Below are positions 56,982-64,000 of a stretch of 64,000 nt of DNA, one piece after another; position 1 is the first letter of the stretch; each line of letters begins with the position of its first letter. The position numbers and the translations under genes were made by a program. Below the pieces are notes generated by a model that saw nothing but the letters and a program-made list of their open reading frames with translations, was not told where the DNA came from and made no database searches. The stretch is taken from NCBI RefSeq assembly GCF_018917525.1, contig NZ_JAHLOS010000012.1, forward strand, positions 1 through 64,000, written 5' to 3'. Origin of the DNA: Enterococcus raffinosus. GTDB taxonomy: Bacteria; Bacillota; Bacilli; Lactobacillales; Enterococcaceae.

Positions 56982-58862
56982 TTACGCGATTGTGACTGGA
57001 ACTGGTTTTACACCATCATTGATAAAGTACACTTGGTACCAAGTCAAGAAGGTATAAATTGTCCAAATCTTGCGACGTCCGTCTGCTGTTCCAGCGAAAT
57101 TATCGTCAAGTAATTTTATGATCTTTTCTTGATCAAAGAACTCTTTGACAAAGTCTTGCGTAAAGACATCCCGTACGATTTGATAAAATTTCTCCTCACG
57201 CAACCAATCTTTGATCGGTACTGGGAAGCCTAGTTTTTCACGATTGTACCATTCCTCTGGTAAATGACGCGCTGCCGCTTGACGGAAGGCAAACTTCGTA
57301 TTTTCGGCATTGATCAAATATTTGGTTGGTACAATCTCAGAGACCTTCATCATTTCTTTGTCTAGTAATGGTACCCGAACTTCCAATGAATTAGCCATTG
57401 CCAATTTGTCAGCTTTCAAGAGAATATCTTTCGGCATCCATTGGTGCATGTCCAAGTACTGCATTTTTTTGATTTCAGACATATCTTGAACTTTTTCGTA
57501 GTGAACATCAACAATGTCTTTGATCGTTGGACTTTGTTGGTATTCAGGCTGTAAATAGTCAACAGCTTCATCTTCTTCAAAGACCTTCGCTTGACCAATA
57601 AAGAACTCTTCCGCTGGTGCTAAAGAAGTGTACAAATGCAATGCACCTTTAAAGGTTTTGCCCTTCAATCCTTTAGCGATCGAGTAACGCATGCCTTTTG
57701 GTAATTTTTTCAAGCCTTCCGCTACAACCTTGACTGCTTTTGACTTTGTATTCATTCCATAAGCTTGGTACCCAGCGAACAATTCATCAGCACCTTCACC
57801 ACTCAACGCCACCCGTACATCACGGCTAGCAAGTTCAGTTAAGAAATACAGTGGCACACATGAAGGGTTAGAATCTGGTTCATCCAAATGGTATTGGATC
57901 AACGGGAAGTATTCAAAGGCTTCATCACCGGTAACGACACGAGATGTATTATTTAAATCAATCAAATCAGCCAATTTTTTAGCTTCAATTGATTCGTTAT
58001 ATGATTTATCTCCAAATCCAATCGAATAAGAATGCTCTGGGCGTAAAACGGCCGTTACATAACTTGAATCCACACCTGATGACAAGAACGAACCAACTTC
58101 AACGTCAGCGATCCGATGCGCTTCAACTGATTTTTCAACTGTGTCATCAATCAAATCAACGGTTTCTTCCAAAGTCATATTGGTTTCTTGCTCTTTCACA
58201 TCCCAATATTGCTGAATGTCTAACTTACCATCTTTGTAGATAAAATAATGGCCTTCTTTGATCCGATAAACATTTTTAAAGAAGGTTTCATCCAATGCTG
58301 AATATTGGAAGGTCATATAAGGCTTCAAAGCTTCCTTATTCAGTTCTTTGACAAAGTTTGGATGCTGCAAGAAGCTCTTGATTTCTGAGCCGTACATAAA
58401 GGTTCCATTCATTATAGCGTAATAAAGCGGCTTGATTCCAAAGTGGTCACGAGCACCAAATAATTCTTGTTTTTTCGTATCCCAGATCACGAAAGCAAAC
58501 ATGCCACGAATCTTTTGTAATAAGTCAATCCCATATTCTTCATAACCATGTAATAGCACTTCAGTATCTGCATGCGTTGTAAACACATGGCCTTTTGCGA
58601 TCAAATCTTCGCGAATACTTTGGTAGTTATAAATTTCTCCGTTAAAGGTGATAATTTTTGTACCGTCTTCATTTTTGATCGGCTGTGTACCGCCCTCAAG
58701 GTCAATAATACTTAAGCGACGGAAACCTAAAGCGGCACCTTCATCAATAAATTGTCCAGCGCTGTTAGGTCCGCGGTGAACGATTGTATCCATCATATTT
58801 TTAACAATTTGTTCTTTTTGCGTTGTATCTGAACGGTCAATAAATCCTACAATTCCACACAC
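56982..58862 (-). CDS. asnB: Asparagine synthase (glutamine-hydrolysing)
   Basis: Converts aspartate to asparagine with ATP and glutamine. The 626-aa protein begins MCGIVGFID with the catalytic Cys2 of the class II glutaminase domain, has RRLSIIDLEGG and NGEIYNY in that domain, and the synthetase domain with the PP-loop VGSFLSSGVDSSYV near residue 257 and ALSGEGADELFAGY. Length is usual for Firmicutes AsnB. Monocistronic. Confidence 0.95.
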   Translation of the reverse strand: MCGIVGFIDRSDTTQKEQIVKNMMDTIVHRGPNSAGQFIDEGAALGFRRLSIIDLEGGTQPIKNEDGTKIITFNGEIYNYQSIREDLIAKGHVFTTHADTEVLLHGYEEYGIDLLQKIRGMFAFVIWDTKKQELFGARDHFGIKPLYYAIMNGTFMYGSEIKSFLQHPNFVKELNKEALKPYMTFQYSALDETFFKNVYRIKEGHYFIYKDGKLDIQQYWDVKEQETNMTLEETVDLIDDTVEKSVEAHRIADVEVGSFLSSGVDSSYVTAVLRPEHSYSIGFGDKSYNESIEAKKLADLIDLNNTSRVVTGDEAFEYFPLIQYHLDEPDSNPSCVPLYFLTELASRDVRVALSGEGADELFAGYQAYGMNTKSKAVKVVAEGLKKLPKGMRYSIAKGLKGKTFKGALHLYTSLAPAEEFFIGQAKVFEEDEAVDYLQPEYQQSPTIKDIVDVHYEKVQDMSEIKKMQYLDMHQWMPKDILLKADKLAMANSLEVRVPLLDKEMMKVSEIVPTKYLINAENTKFAFRQAAARHLPEEWYNREKLGFPVPIKDWLREEKFYQIVRDVFTQDFVKEFFDQEKIIKLLDDNFAGTADGRRKIWTIYTFLTWYQVYFINDGVKPVPVTIA

Positions 58863-59057
58863 AATCTCTACCCTCTTTCAAACATGGTAAACTGATACTC
58901 TTTCATATCAACTTTCAAAGTATATCATAGGATTTACGGACTTTCACGAGTGAACGTGATTTCCTACAAAAAAAGCTCAAAAATTTAATTTTTTTCAAAG
59001 GGAAAAGAATAGGGAGTTAAAATGAGTCGGATTTAGAAAGGCTTCTCGAACTCGCCC

Positions 59058-59082
59058 AGCTTTTGCTTATTGCTCAAAAGCT
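59058..59082. other. Hairpin in the asnB upstream gap
   Basis: AGCTTTTG (59058-59065) and CAAAAGCT (59075-59082) with a nine-base loop. The 342-base gap 58863-59204 holds this, the terminator at 59146-59198 and the presumed asnB promoter; I see no gene. Confidence 0.4.
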
Positions 59083-59145
59083 AAATCATGAGACTGAACA
59101 TGGCTATACCTGCTTATTCATGTAAAAATTTAATCCTTTCCACAA

Positions 59146-59198
59146 GTAAAAAAACAACACGCATTTCACCAAAAGACTTTGGAGCAACACGTGTTGTT
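59146..59198 (-). terminator. Terminator of the 59.2-61.1 kb gene pair
   Basis: AACAACACG (59153-59161) pairs with CGTGTTGTT (59190-59198) around an inner CCAAA/TTTGG stem; on the minus strand a T run follows. Confidence 0.8.
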
Positions 59199-59204
59199 TC
59201 ATTA

Positions 59205-60236
59205 TTATTCAGTAATAGTCAAAGGTACTAAGAATGGATAGCTGCCAAAAAATTCGATCAATGATTTATTTTTACGATCGGTATTCAGCTTCAGGCTGCT
59301 AGACTCGTCTTGTGAGTTTTGCTCAATCGTTACCGTTTGATTCCCATCTAAAGCAATCAGATAGCTATTTTCATCAATCTTTTTGAAATCATAGTTTTCG
59401 TTATCCATAGTCGTAATAAAGATTCTGTCCAGCACATCAACTGGCGTCTTATGATGAAGATCTACCGTCAGATCTAATGGCTTACTATTGTCTAAAAGAT
59501 TGTCATCAAACTCAAATCCTAGCTCTTTCATATGTGCCATGACATCATTCATTTCACGACTGAACATTGAATTTTGACCACTAGTGTAAATGTGCTTGTT
59601 GTAGCAATCCTTCAATAACGTCAAAACAGCTTCATCTAAAACGGTGACTTTCATCGTTTCTGGATAAACTTGCATTAGTTTAATTTTTTCATTGCGGAAT
59701 TTACCATCAGAAGTCGGCATCATAAAACTAAAGTTGATAACATTCTCATTGGTTAAGCGATAAGAAAGATTAAAATGCTTGCTTTCCCAAGTAGAAAAAT
59801 CATTTGTTGAAAGATAGAGACCATAATTTTCCAATGGCTTAATCAGTTCAAAGGTAATGTATTCCAATAGCGCGCCTTTTGCGATCGCTGAAATCGAAAA
59901 CTCTTCTCTTAAAAAGATCTTTTTGAAGTAATCCAATAGCGTTGGAAAATCTGACTCCATCAATACTTTTCGGAATTTTAAATCAGCAATCTCTTTTTCT
60001 GCATCATCGATCAAACGAAGTAAATCTTGATAATTTTCATTGCGATTATCATAATAATTTAGGGAAGAATCGCTAACAGGTTTGGATTGTGGCGTTGCCT
60101 TAAAGGCTTCAACCGATTCCTCCGTCGTTTCATCGTCAGGGTGAAGAATTTCTTTCTCGCGAATATTCAAACCTGGTTCTTCAGACTCTACCAGTGCGTC
60201 ATAGATCTGATTGATTTTATTCTTTTCTTCGGTCAT
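59205..60236 (-). CDS. Hypothetical protein, second gene of a two-gene operon
   Basis: A 343-aa acidic soluble protein without signal peptide or membrane segment, which I do not recognise. Residues 1-65 are low-complexity and probably unfolded; a short coiled coil follows (about 70-90, YQDLLRLIDDAEKEIADLKF), then a mixed alpha/beta region (FSISAIAKGALLEYITFEL, VINFSFMMPTSDGKF, MKVTVLDEAVLTLLKDCY). It starts directly after the stop of the gene upstream with no gap, so the two are co-translated and may form a complex. Confidence 0.75.
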   Translation of the reverse strand: MTEEKNKINQIYDALVESEEPGLNIREKEILHPDDETTEESVEAFKATPQSKPVSDSSLNYYDNRNENYQDLLRLIDDAEKEIADLKFRKVLMESDFPTLLDYFKKIFLREEFSISAIAKGALLEYITFELIKPLENYGLYLSTNDFSTWESKHFNLSYRLTNENVINFSFMMPTSDGKFRNEKIKLMQVYPETMKVTVLDEAVLTLLKDCYNKHIYTSGQNSMFSREMNDVMAHMKELGFEFDDNLLDNSKPLDLTVDLHHKTPVDVLDRIFITTMDNENYDFKKIDENSYLIALDGNQTVTIEQNSQDESSSLKLNTDRKNKSLIEFFGSYPFLVPLTITE

Positions 60237-61085
60237 TTATTCCGCCCCCCTGTTTAAGAAATCCTTGATAAAAATTTCAAGTGCGGCATCCATTTCTTCC
60301 AAACCGCCAAACCTTTTTTTGATCAAGCGCAGCTCTTTCAATGCGACAGCTTGTTCTAGCTCGATTCTGGCAATTTTACTCTCCAAAGCAATTTTTTGTG
60401 ACTCTCCAGATAGCTGATCTCCCACAAAAGGTGTCCATTCGCTCCGCTGTCTTTTCAATTCCTTTAGCTTGTCATCGATTACTTCAATTTCTTCTTCGAT
60501 TTTTTTGCGGTTCATAAAGCTTTTTGTTTCTTCAAGCTCAGCCTTCAGTTTTTCTTGATGTGCGATCTTACCGTTTATCTCACGTAACTCCGACTGAGCG
60601 GCAATGGTTTTTGCATCAAAATCATCCTGTTGGTTCTGAAGCTGTAATAATTCTTCTTTATAGTCACCATTCATGACCTTTTCCCATTGATCACGAATCT
60701 CAGGTAATATTTGTATAGTTGGTTGTGTAGCGTCGACTTGCAACACCGACCGATCTCGATAATAGCTACCAATCTGATAATTTATCAAAATTGGTGAAAC
60801 GACATCCCGCATGATCATAAATGGGAACGTCCTCTGAATTTCTTGATCCAATTTACTTGTCAAAAAATTATCGATTTCATGGTTTGCATTACTGGATTGT
60901 TGAATCGAAGCTGGCAATTCATTCCAATAGATTTGGTAAACGTCACCCATACGTTCTTCTTTCATTGCCTCTTCCAACCGTTTGATCTGCCCCATCAACC
61001 CACCTAACACATCGGAAGCAGATTCCTTCACTGAATCAAATGATGTTTCAGTTTGAAGTTCTTCCTGTTTCTCTGGAGTCTCCAT
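60237..61085 (-). CDS. Hypothetical coiled-coil protein, first gene of a two-gene operon
   Basis: A 282-aa acidic soluble protein of unrecognised family. It has an N-terminal globular part (about 25-130, DVYQIYWNELPASIQQSSN, FPFMIMRDVVSPILINYQIG) and a long coiled coil (about 140-265, QLQNQQDDFDAKTIAAQSEL and later ELEETKSFMNRKKIEEEIEV). AGGAGGG precedes the ATG. The next gene starts immediately after its stop. Together they look like a scaffold or structural complex; function unknown. Confidence 0.75.
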   Translation of the reverse strand: METPEKQEELQTETSFDSVKESASDVLGGLMGQIKRLEEAMKEERMGDVYQIYWNELPASIQQSSNANHEIDNFLTSKLDQEIQRTFPFMIMRDVVSPILINYQIGSYYRDRSVLQVDATQPTIQILPEIRDQWEKVMNGDYKEELLQLQNQQDDFDAKTIAAQSELREINGKIAHQEKLKAELEETKSFMNRKKIEEEIEVIDDKLKELKRQRSEWTPFVGDQLSGESQKIALESKIARIELEQAVALKELRLIKKRFGGLEEMDAALEIFIKDFLNRGAE

Positions 61086-61263
61086 CTAAGACCCTCCTTC
61101 ATTTTTAATAGTTAACTATATAATAAATATTACCATAATTATTATTGATACCATTCATTGAGAGAGAAAATATCTAAATATTTCCTTTAGAATCAGAAAC
61201 CACTCCTCTATTTTACCCTAGCCGAGTGATAATGATAAGCATAAACTGTTGACATACGAAAAA

Positions 61264-61296
61264 AAAGATTGTGTCAAACTTAGAAAGTGACACAAT
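61264..61296. terminator. Terminator after the DUF1002 gene
   Basis: AAGATTGTGTCA and TGACACAATCTT form a 12-bp stem with an 11-base loop; T runs on both sides make it bidirectional, but only the minus-strand gene at 61305 needs it. Confidence 0.88.
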
Positions 61297-61304
61297 CTTT
61301 TTGA

Positions 61305-62342
61305 TTAATTTGTTAATCCGCTAAAAAAATCTTTAATTTGCTGCCACAAGTTTGCAAAAAATCCTTGATTATCTTCCAGTGTCCCTTTGAGTGAATCACC
61401 AAACTTCCCTAGTTGATCAGAAACTTTATTGACAGTTCCTTTAAAATCATCACTAATTTTATCTAGTTGTTGAATGGATTCCTTGTCTAACACGCCATCG
61501 GTAGTTTGATATTGTTGTGCAAGTGCTACTAATTTGTTGATATCATCTTTTGTCACGTACTGAGAAAGATTATTTTTTTCCAATGCATCATTGACGATTT
61601 TTTCAACGTCCTCTTTCGTCGCTAACTCGCTTTGTTTTTCCTTAAGCTCAGCCAGTTCCTTTTTAATGTCTACTAAAGTTTGGTTTAATTGTGCCTTGTA
61701 GGCTTCATCAGCCTTTTCTTTTTCACTATCCGACAGGTTTTGATTTTGACTTTGCTCATTTGCTTTGTTGACAACCGATTGTGAAACATCAGAAGTCGTG
61801 TCTAATTCTGTTTGTGCTAATTGTGCCCGCTCAGGATCAACAGTCTCACCATTCGATTCAAAAGCTTTGTACACACCTGTCAAAGCACTTTCACCTGTCA
61901 CTTTTACCACGCTGGCAACCTTGACTGTCGCATCGGTAATCCCCGCCGTAACTAATGGATTCTTGTATTGATCTGCAGTAATTTGTGTAATATTTTGTGG
62001 GGTTAGAATGTTGACATTGATGCCTTTGCCTTGATCCTCACGATTCACCACCACAGAACTCAACATAACACTGTCATCACCGCTGCCATAGCCTAGGTAT
62101 TTTACTAAATCAGCTCCAGTGGCTGTCTCCATCTTTACGCTATCTTGATTAATTCCTAATTTATCCATTGTTTCGTTTAATTGTTGTTGGTTCAAGCCTG
62201 CCCCGGCAACAAATGTTGGTTTTCCCCAACGTTCATTGATAGCTCCATCATCAGCCTCCGCATGAACTCTGGAAGTACCAAGTAGTCCAGCACCTAAAGA
62301 GAGCCCTATACCTGCTAATAAAATATATTTATGAAATTTCAT
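61305..62342 (-). CDS. Secreted DUF1002 family protein
   Basis: A 345-aa exported protein. Signal peptide KFHKYILLAGIGLSLGAGLLG with likely cleavage after VHA (about residue 29), then the DUF1002 core (about 30-190: GAGLNQQQLNETMDKLGI, VVVNREDQGKGINVNIL, SVVKVTGESALTGVYKAFE), a Gln/Glu/Lys-rich helical region (about 195-250) and a C-terminal amphipathic part (FFANLWQQIKDFFSGLTN). No anchor motif (LPxTG) is seen. Role unknown; widespread in Firmicutes. Confidence 0.87.
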   Translation of the reverse strand: MKFHKYILLAGIGLSLGAGLLGTSRVHAEADDGAINERWGKPTFVAGAGLNQQQLNETMDKLGINQDSVKMETATGADLVKYLGYGSGDDSVMLSSVVVNREDQGKGINVNILTPQNITQITADQYKNPLVTAGITDATVKVASVVKVTGESALTGVYKAFESNGETVDPERAQLAQTELDTTSDVSQSVVNKANEQSQNQNLSDSEKEKADEAYKAQLNQTLVDIKKELAELKEKQSELATKEDVEKIVNDALEKNNLSQYVTKDDINKLVALAQQYQTTDGVLDKESIQQLDKISDDFKGTVNKVSDQLGKFGDSLKGTLEDNQGFFANLWQQIKDFFSGLTN

Positions 62343-62506
62343 AACAATGCCTCCTGTTTCTTGATAGTCTTATTTTAGCTGATTTACTTCTGTTTACTAA
62401 CTCGGAACCCTTCTGTTTAAATAATTATTTACCAAACTAAGAATCTCTTAAGCTTTTTATCAGTCTTAAGTTGGAGGTAAATGTGAATCTTCCATGCTAT
62501 AGAAAA

Positions 62507-62539
62507 AACTTCCCAACAAAAGCTGTTGAGAAGTTTTTG
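62507..62539 (-). terminator. Terminator of the 60-aa gene
   Basis: AACTTCCCAACA (62507-62518) and TGTTGAGAAGTT (62524-62535) pair with one mismatch; on the minus strand six As on the left give a T run. Confidence 0.75.
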
Positions 62540-62543
62540 AGAA

Positions 62544-62726
62544 TTACTTTTCTTTCGTCGTAAAATGGATCTTATCTTGGTCATCACGTTCCAAGTAAGT
62601 TGTTTCCTTCAGATAGCTAAAATGTAATTCTTTGATGCTGGTATCTTCCAGCATCTTTTCGTAGCCTTCAAAAATTGCTCGAATGTATTGTTTGTAAGCT
62701 TGTTTTTTTCGTTGTCGCTTGTTCAT
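62544..62726 (-). CDS. Small basic hypothetical protein (60 aa)
   Basis: A 60-aa soluble, charged, mainly helical protein (NKRQRKKQAYKQYIRAIFEG, then YEKMLEDTSIKELHFSYL). AAGAAGGA lies upstream of the ATG with slightly long spacing, and a terminator follows directly, which supports a real gene. It is 55 bases downstream of the penicillin-binding protein gene and may be co-transcribed with it. No family recognised. Confidence 0.65.
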   Translation of the reverse strand: MNKRQRKKQAYKQYIRAIFEGYEKMLEDTSIKELHFSYLKETTYLERDDQDKIHFTTKEK

Positions 62727-62781
62727 AAGACACCGTCCTTCTTGGTTATCTTACCAATCTACGGCTTTTCAGACAAGTATT

Positions 62782-64000
62782 TTATTGATAGGTTTGACTT
62801 AAATAGGTCAATAAATCTTTTGAAAGATCCGTTGCAGAGGTTCCTTCAGGCTTATTCTCTAGGAACTCAACCACTGAGTAATTCTGTTTTTCGGAATCAA
62901 AAGCATATAGGAAACTGTTTTCTTGTCCCTTTTCATCTTGCTTTTCTTTAATTTCTGCCGTACCTGTTTTTGCAGCTAACGGAATATTTAGCTCAGCTAA
63001 GCTGTGGGCCGTTCCGTTTTCATCACTGACCACCGCTTGCATATCGGCAGTAATCGTTTCAGCTGAGCTGGCTTTGATAACTTCTTTTTCATTTTTTGTC
63101 TCTTTGTCCGCAATCAGTTTAGGATAAACCATCGTTCCTTTATTAGGAAAGACAGAATAGGCAGTAATCTGTTGGATAGGATTAAGTAATAATTGTCCTT
63201 GTCCATAGCCAGTATCAGCGAGTAAGATTTCTGAGTCAAAACTATCTTTGCTAGATATTTGTGCTTCGTTCATTGCAATCGGCAAATCCAGTTCCTTGCC
63301 AAAAATGAATTTATTCAACCCAGCTCGGAAAGTTTTTTCACCCATTTTCAATGTCTCTTGTGCCATATAAATATTGTCAGAATAGACCAATGCAGTCCTT
63401 AAGTTGACTGGACTAACATCGGAGACGCGAGTCACCTGGTATGAACCCCAAGAACTATCTTTTTGCCATTTCAAACCATTAATTGCTAATTCCTCATTCG
63501 GATTCAAGGTACCAGCGTCCAGGCCAATTGCAGCAGTAATCGTTTTAAAGGTTGATCCTGGTGCATACCCATTTGCGAAACGACTCATAAAGGGCTGATT
63601 TTTATCATTGCTATATGCGTCGTAATCCGCTTGACTGATGCCATTAGTCATTTTATTCGGATCAAAACTTGGTGAACTTGCTGCCACTAATAGCTCACCT
63701 GTCTTTGGAGCCATCACTACACTTGAACCAGCTTGCCCGTTCAAACCGTTATAAGCGATTTGCTGAGCGCGACTGTCGATTGTTAATTTAACATTTTCAC
63801 CATCTTTTTTGTCGATCTTCTGTAAGACCTTTTTCTCATTTCCTTTACTATCAGTGATTGCTAGTGATCCGCCATCTTTGCCTCGTAACTGTTTATCTAA
63901 AGCCATTTCTAATCCGCTGCGACCAATCAAGCTGTCGCTGGCAAGCTCGCTGTTTTTCTTCATATCCTCAGCAGTCACTTTGCCTACATACCCAATTAAT
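62782..64000 (-). CDS. Class B penicillin-binding protein, PBP5/PBP4 type (partial, N-terminus outside window)
   Basis: D,D-transpeptidase that cross-links peptidoglycan outside the membrane. The frame is open to the window end (LIGYVGKVTAEDMKKNSEL across 63976-64000, no start), so only the last ~406 residues are present. Active-site motifs are all there: STFK in YAPGSTFKTITA, SDN in ALVYSDNIYMA and KTGTAEIK. The preceding LIGYVG and dimerisation-region style suggest the MecA-like low-affinity PBP group (E. faecium PBP5, E. faecalis PBP4), the intrinsic beta-lactam tolerance PBPs. Affinity cannot be judged from sequence by eye. Confidence 0.9.
   Translation of the reverse strand, partial: LIGYVGKVTAEDMKKNSELASDSLIGRSGLEMALDKQLRGKDGGSLAITDSKGNEKKVLQKIDKKDGENVKLTIDSRAQQIAYNGLNGQAGSSVVMAPKTGELLVAASSPSFDPNKMTNGISQADYDAYSNDKNQPFMSRFANGYAPGSTFKTITAAIGLDAGTLNPNEELAINGLKWQKDSSWGSYQVTRVSDVSPVNLRTALVYSDNIYMAQETLKMGEKTFRAGLNKFIFGKELDLPIAMNEAQISSKDSFDSEILLADTGYGQGQLLLNPIQQITAYSVFPNKGTMVYPKLIADKETKNEKEVIKASSAETITADMQAVVSDENGTAHSLAELNIPLAAKTGTAEIKEKQDEKGQENSFLYAFDSEKQNYSVVEFLENKPEGTSATDLSKDLLTYLSQTYQ

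Noticed and set aside
1-64000. CRISPR arrays, rRNA, tRNA, T-box leaders
   Set aside because: No regularly spaced short repeats, no rRNA-like sequence, no tRNA cloverleaf and no T-box signature were recognised by eye; amino-acid control here appears to use leader peptides instead. A covariance-model scan would be needed to exclude small RNAs.

Overview
The window looks like chromosomal DNA from an Enterococcus or a close relative. It is low-GC Gram-positive sequence with AGGAGG-type ribosome binding sites, a complete eut microcompartment operon under an EutV/EutW ANTAR system, an aroE-aroF-aroB-aroC-tyrA-aroA-aroK-pheA-LCP order that I recall from enterococci, and a class B penicillin-binding protein of the PBP5/PBP4 type. 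The species cannot be fixed from the sequence alone.

Layout. 1-13.6 kb: ethanolamine utilisation (eutG, eutV, eutW, eutA, eutB, eutC, eutL, a eutK-like gene, eutE, eutM, a pduL-type eutD, an unnamed gene, eutN, eutH, eutQ) with two tandem-hairpin EutV antitermination sites. 13.8-19.1 kb: AI-2E family exporter, rqcH, pckA and a membrane protein. 19.1-22.1 kb: a tryptophan transporter (trpXYZ type) behind a Trp-containing leader peptide. 22.2-30.7 kb: the aromatic amino acid operon behind a Tyr/Phe-rich leader peptide; both leaders fold into the same multi-strand attenuator. 30.8-40.7 kb: LCP protein, DegV, a small protein paired with an AAA+/vWA fusion, UPF0340, an ECF S component with a ThiD/PdxK kinase, a SDR, and a HAD phosphatase broken by a stop codon.

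40.97-49.56 kb is the most unusual part: a filamentous-phage (inovirus) type prophage in a Gram-positive genome, about 8.6 kb, integrated at the chromosomal dif site. It has a repressor, small early proteins, a candidate ssDNA-binding protein, a 59-aa major-coat-like protein followed by a terminator, a large fibre-like adsorption protein, a pVI-like protein, a Zot/pI ATPase, a Rep_trans-type replication initiator and a membrane-anchored Mrr-like nuclease as cargo. The Rep gene carries near its 5' end an inverted repeat resembling the nick site of ICEBs1/Tn916 oriT. The adsorption protein has no start codon of its own with a signal peptide; a -1 shift at a T7 tract joins it to a good signal peptide.

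Immediately beyond dif sits an IS30-family element that appears to carry a GNAT acetyltransferase and is flanked by 15-bp direct repeats. Coding strand bias flips at dif (mostly + to the left, mostly - to the right), as expected for the replication terminus. 51.4-64 kb holds an ankyrin-repeat lipoprotein, a lipoteichoic acid synthase, a MutS2-like protein without Smr domain, asnB, two unrecognised coiled-coil proteins, a DUF1002 protein, a small protein and the C-terminal part of the penicillin-binding protein, which runs off the window.

A dispersed repeat of about 170 bp with a central hairpin occurs in three intergenic regions, each next to a terminator. No rRNA, tRNA or CRISPR array was recognised.
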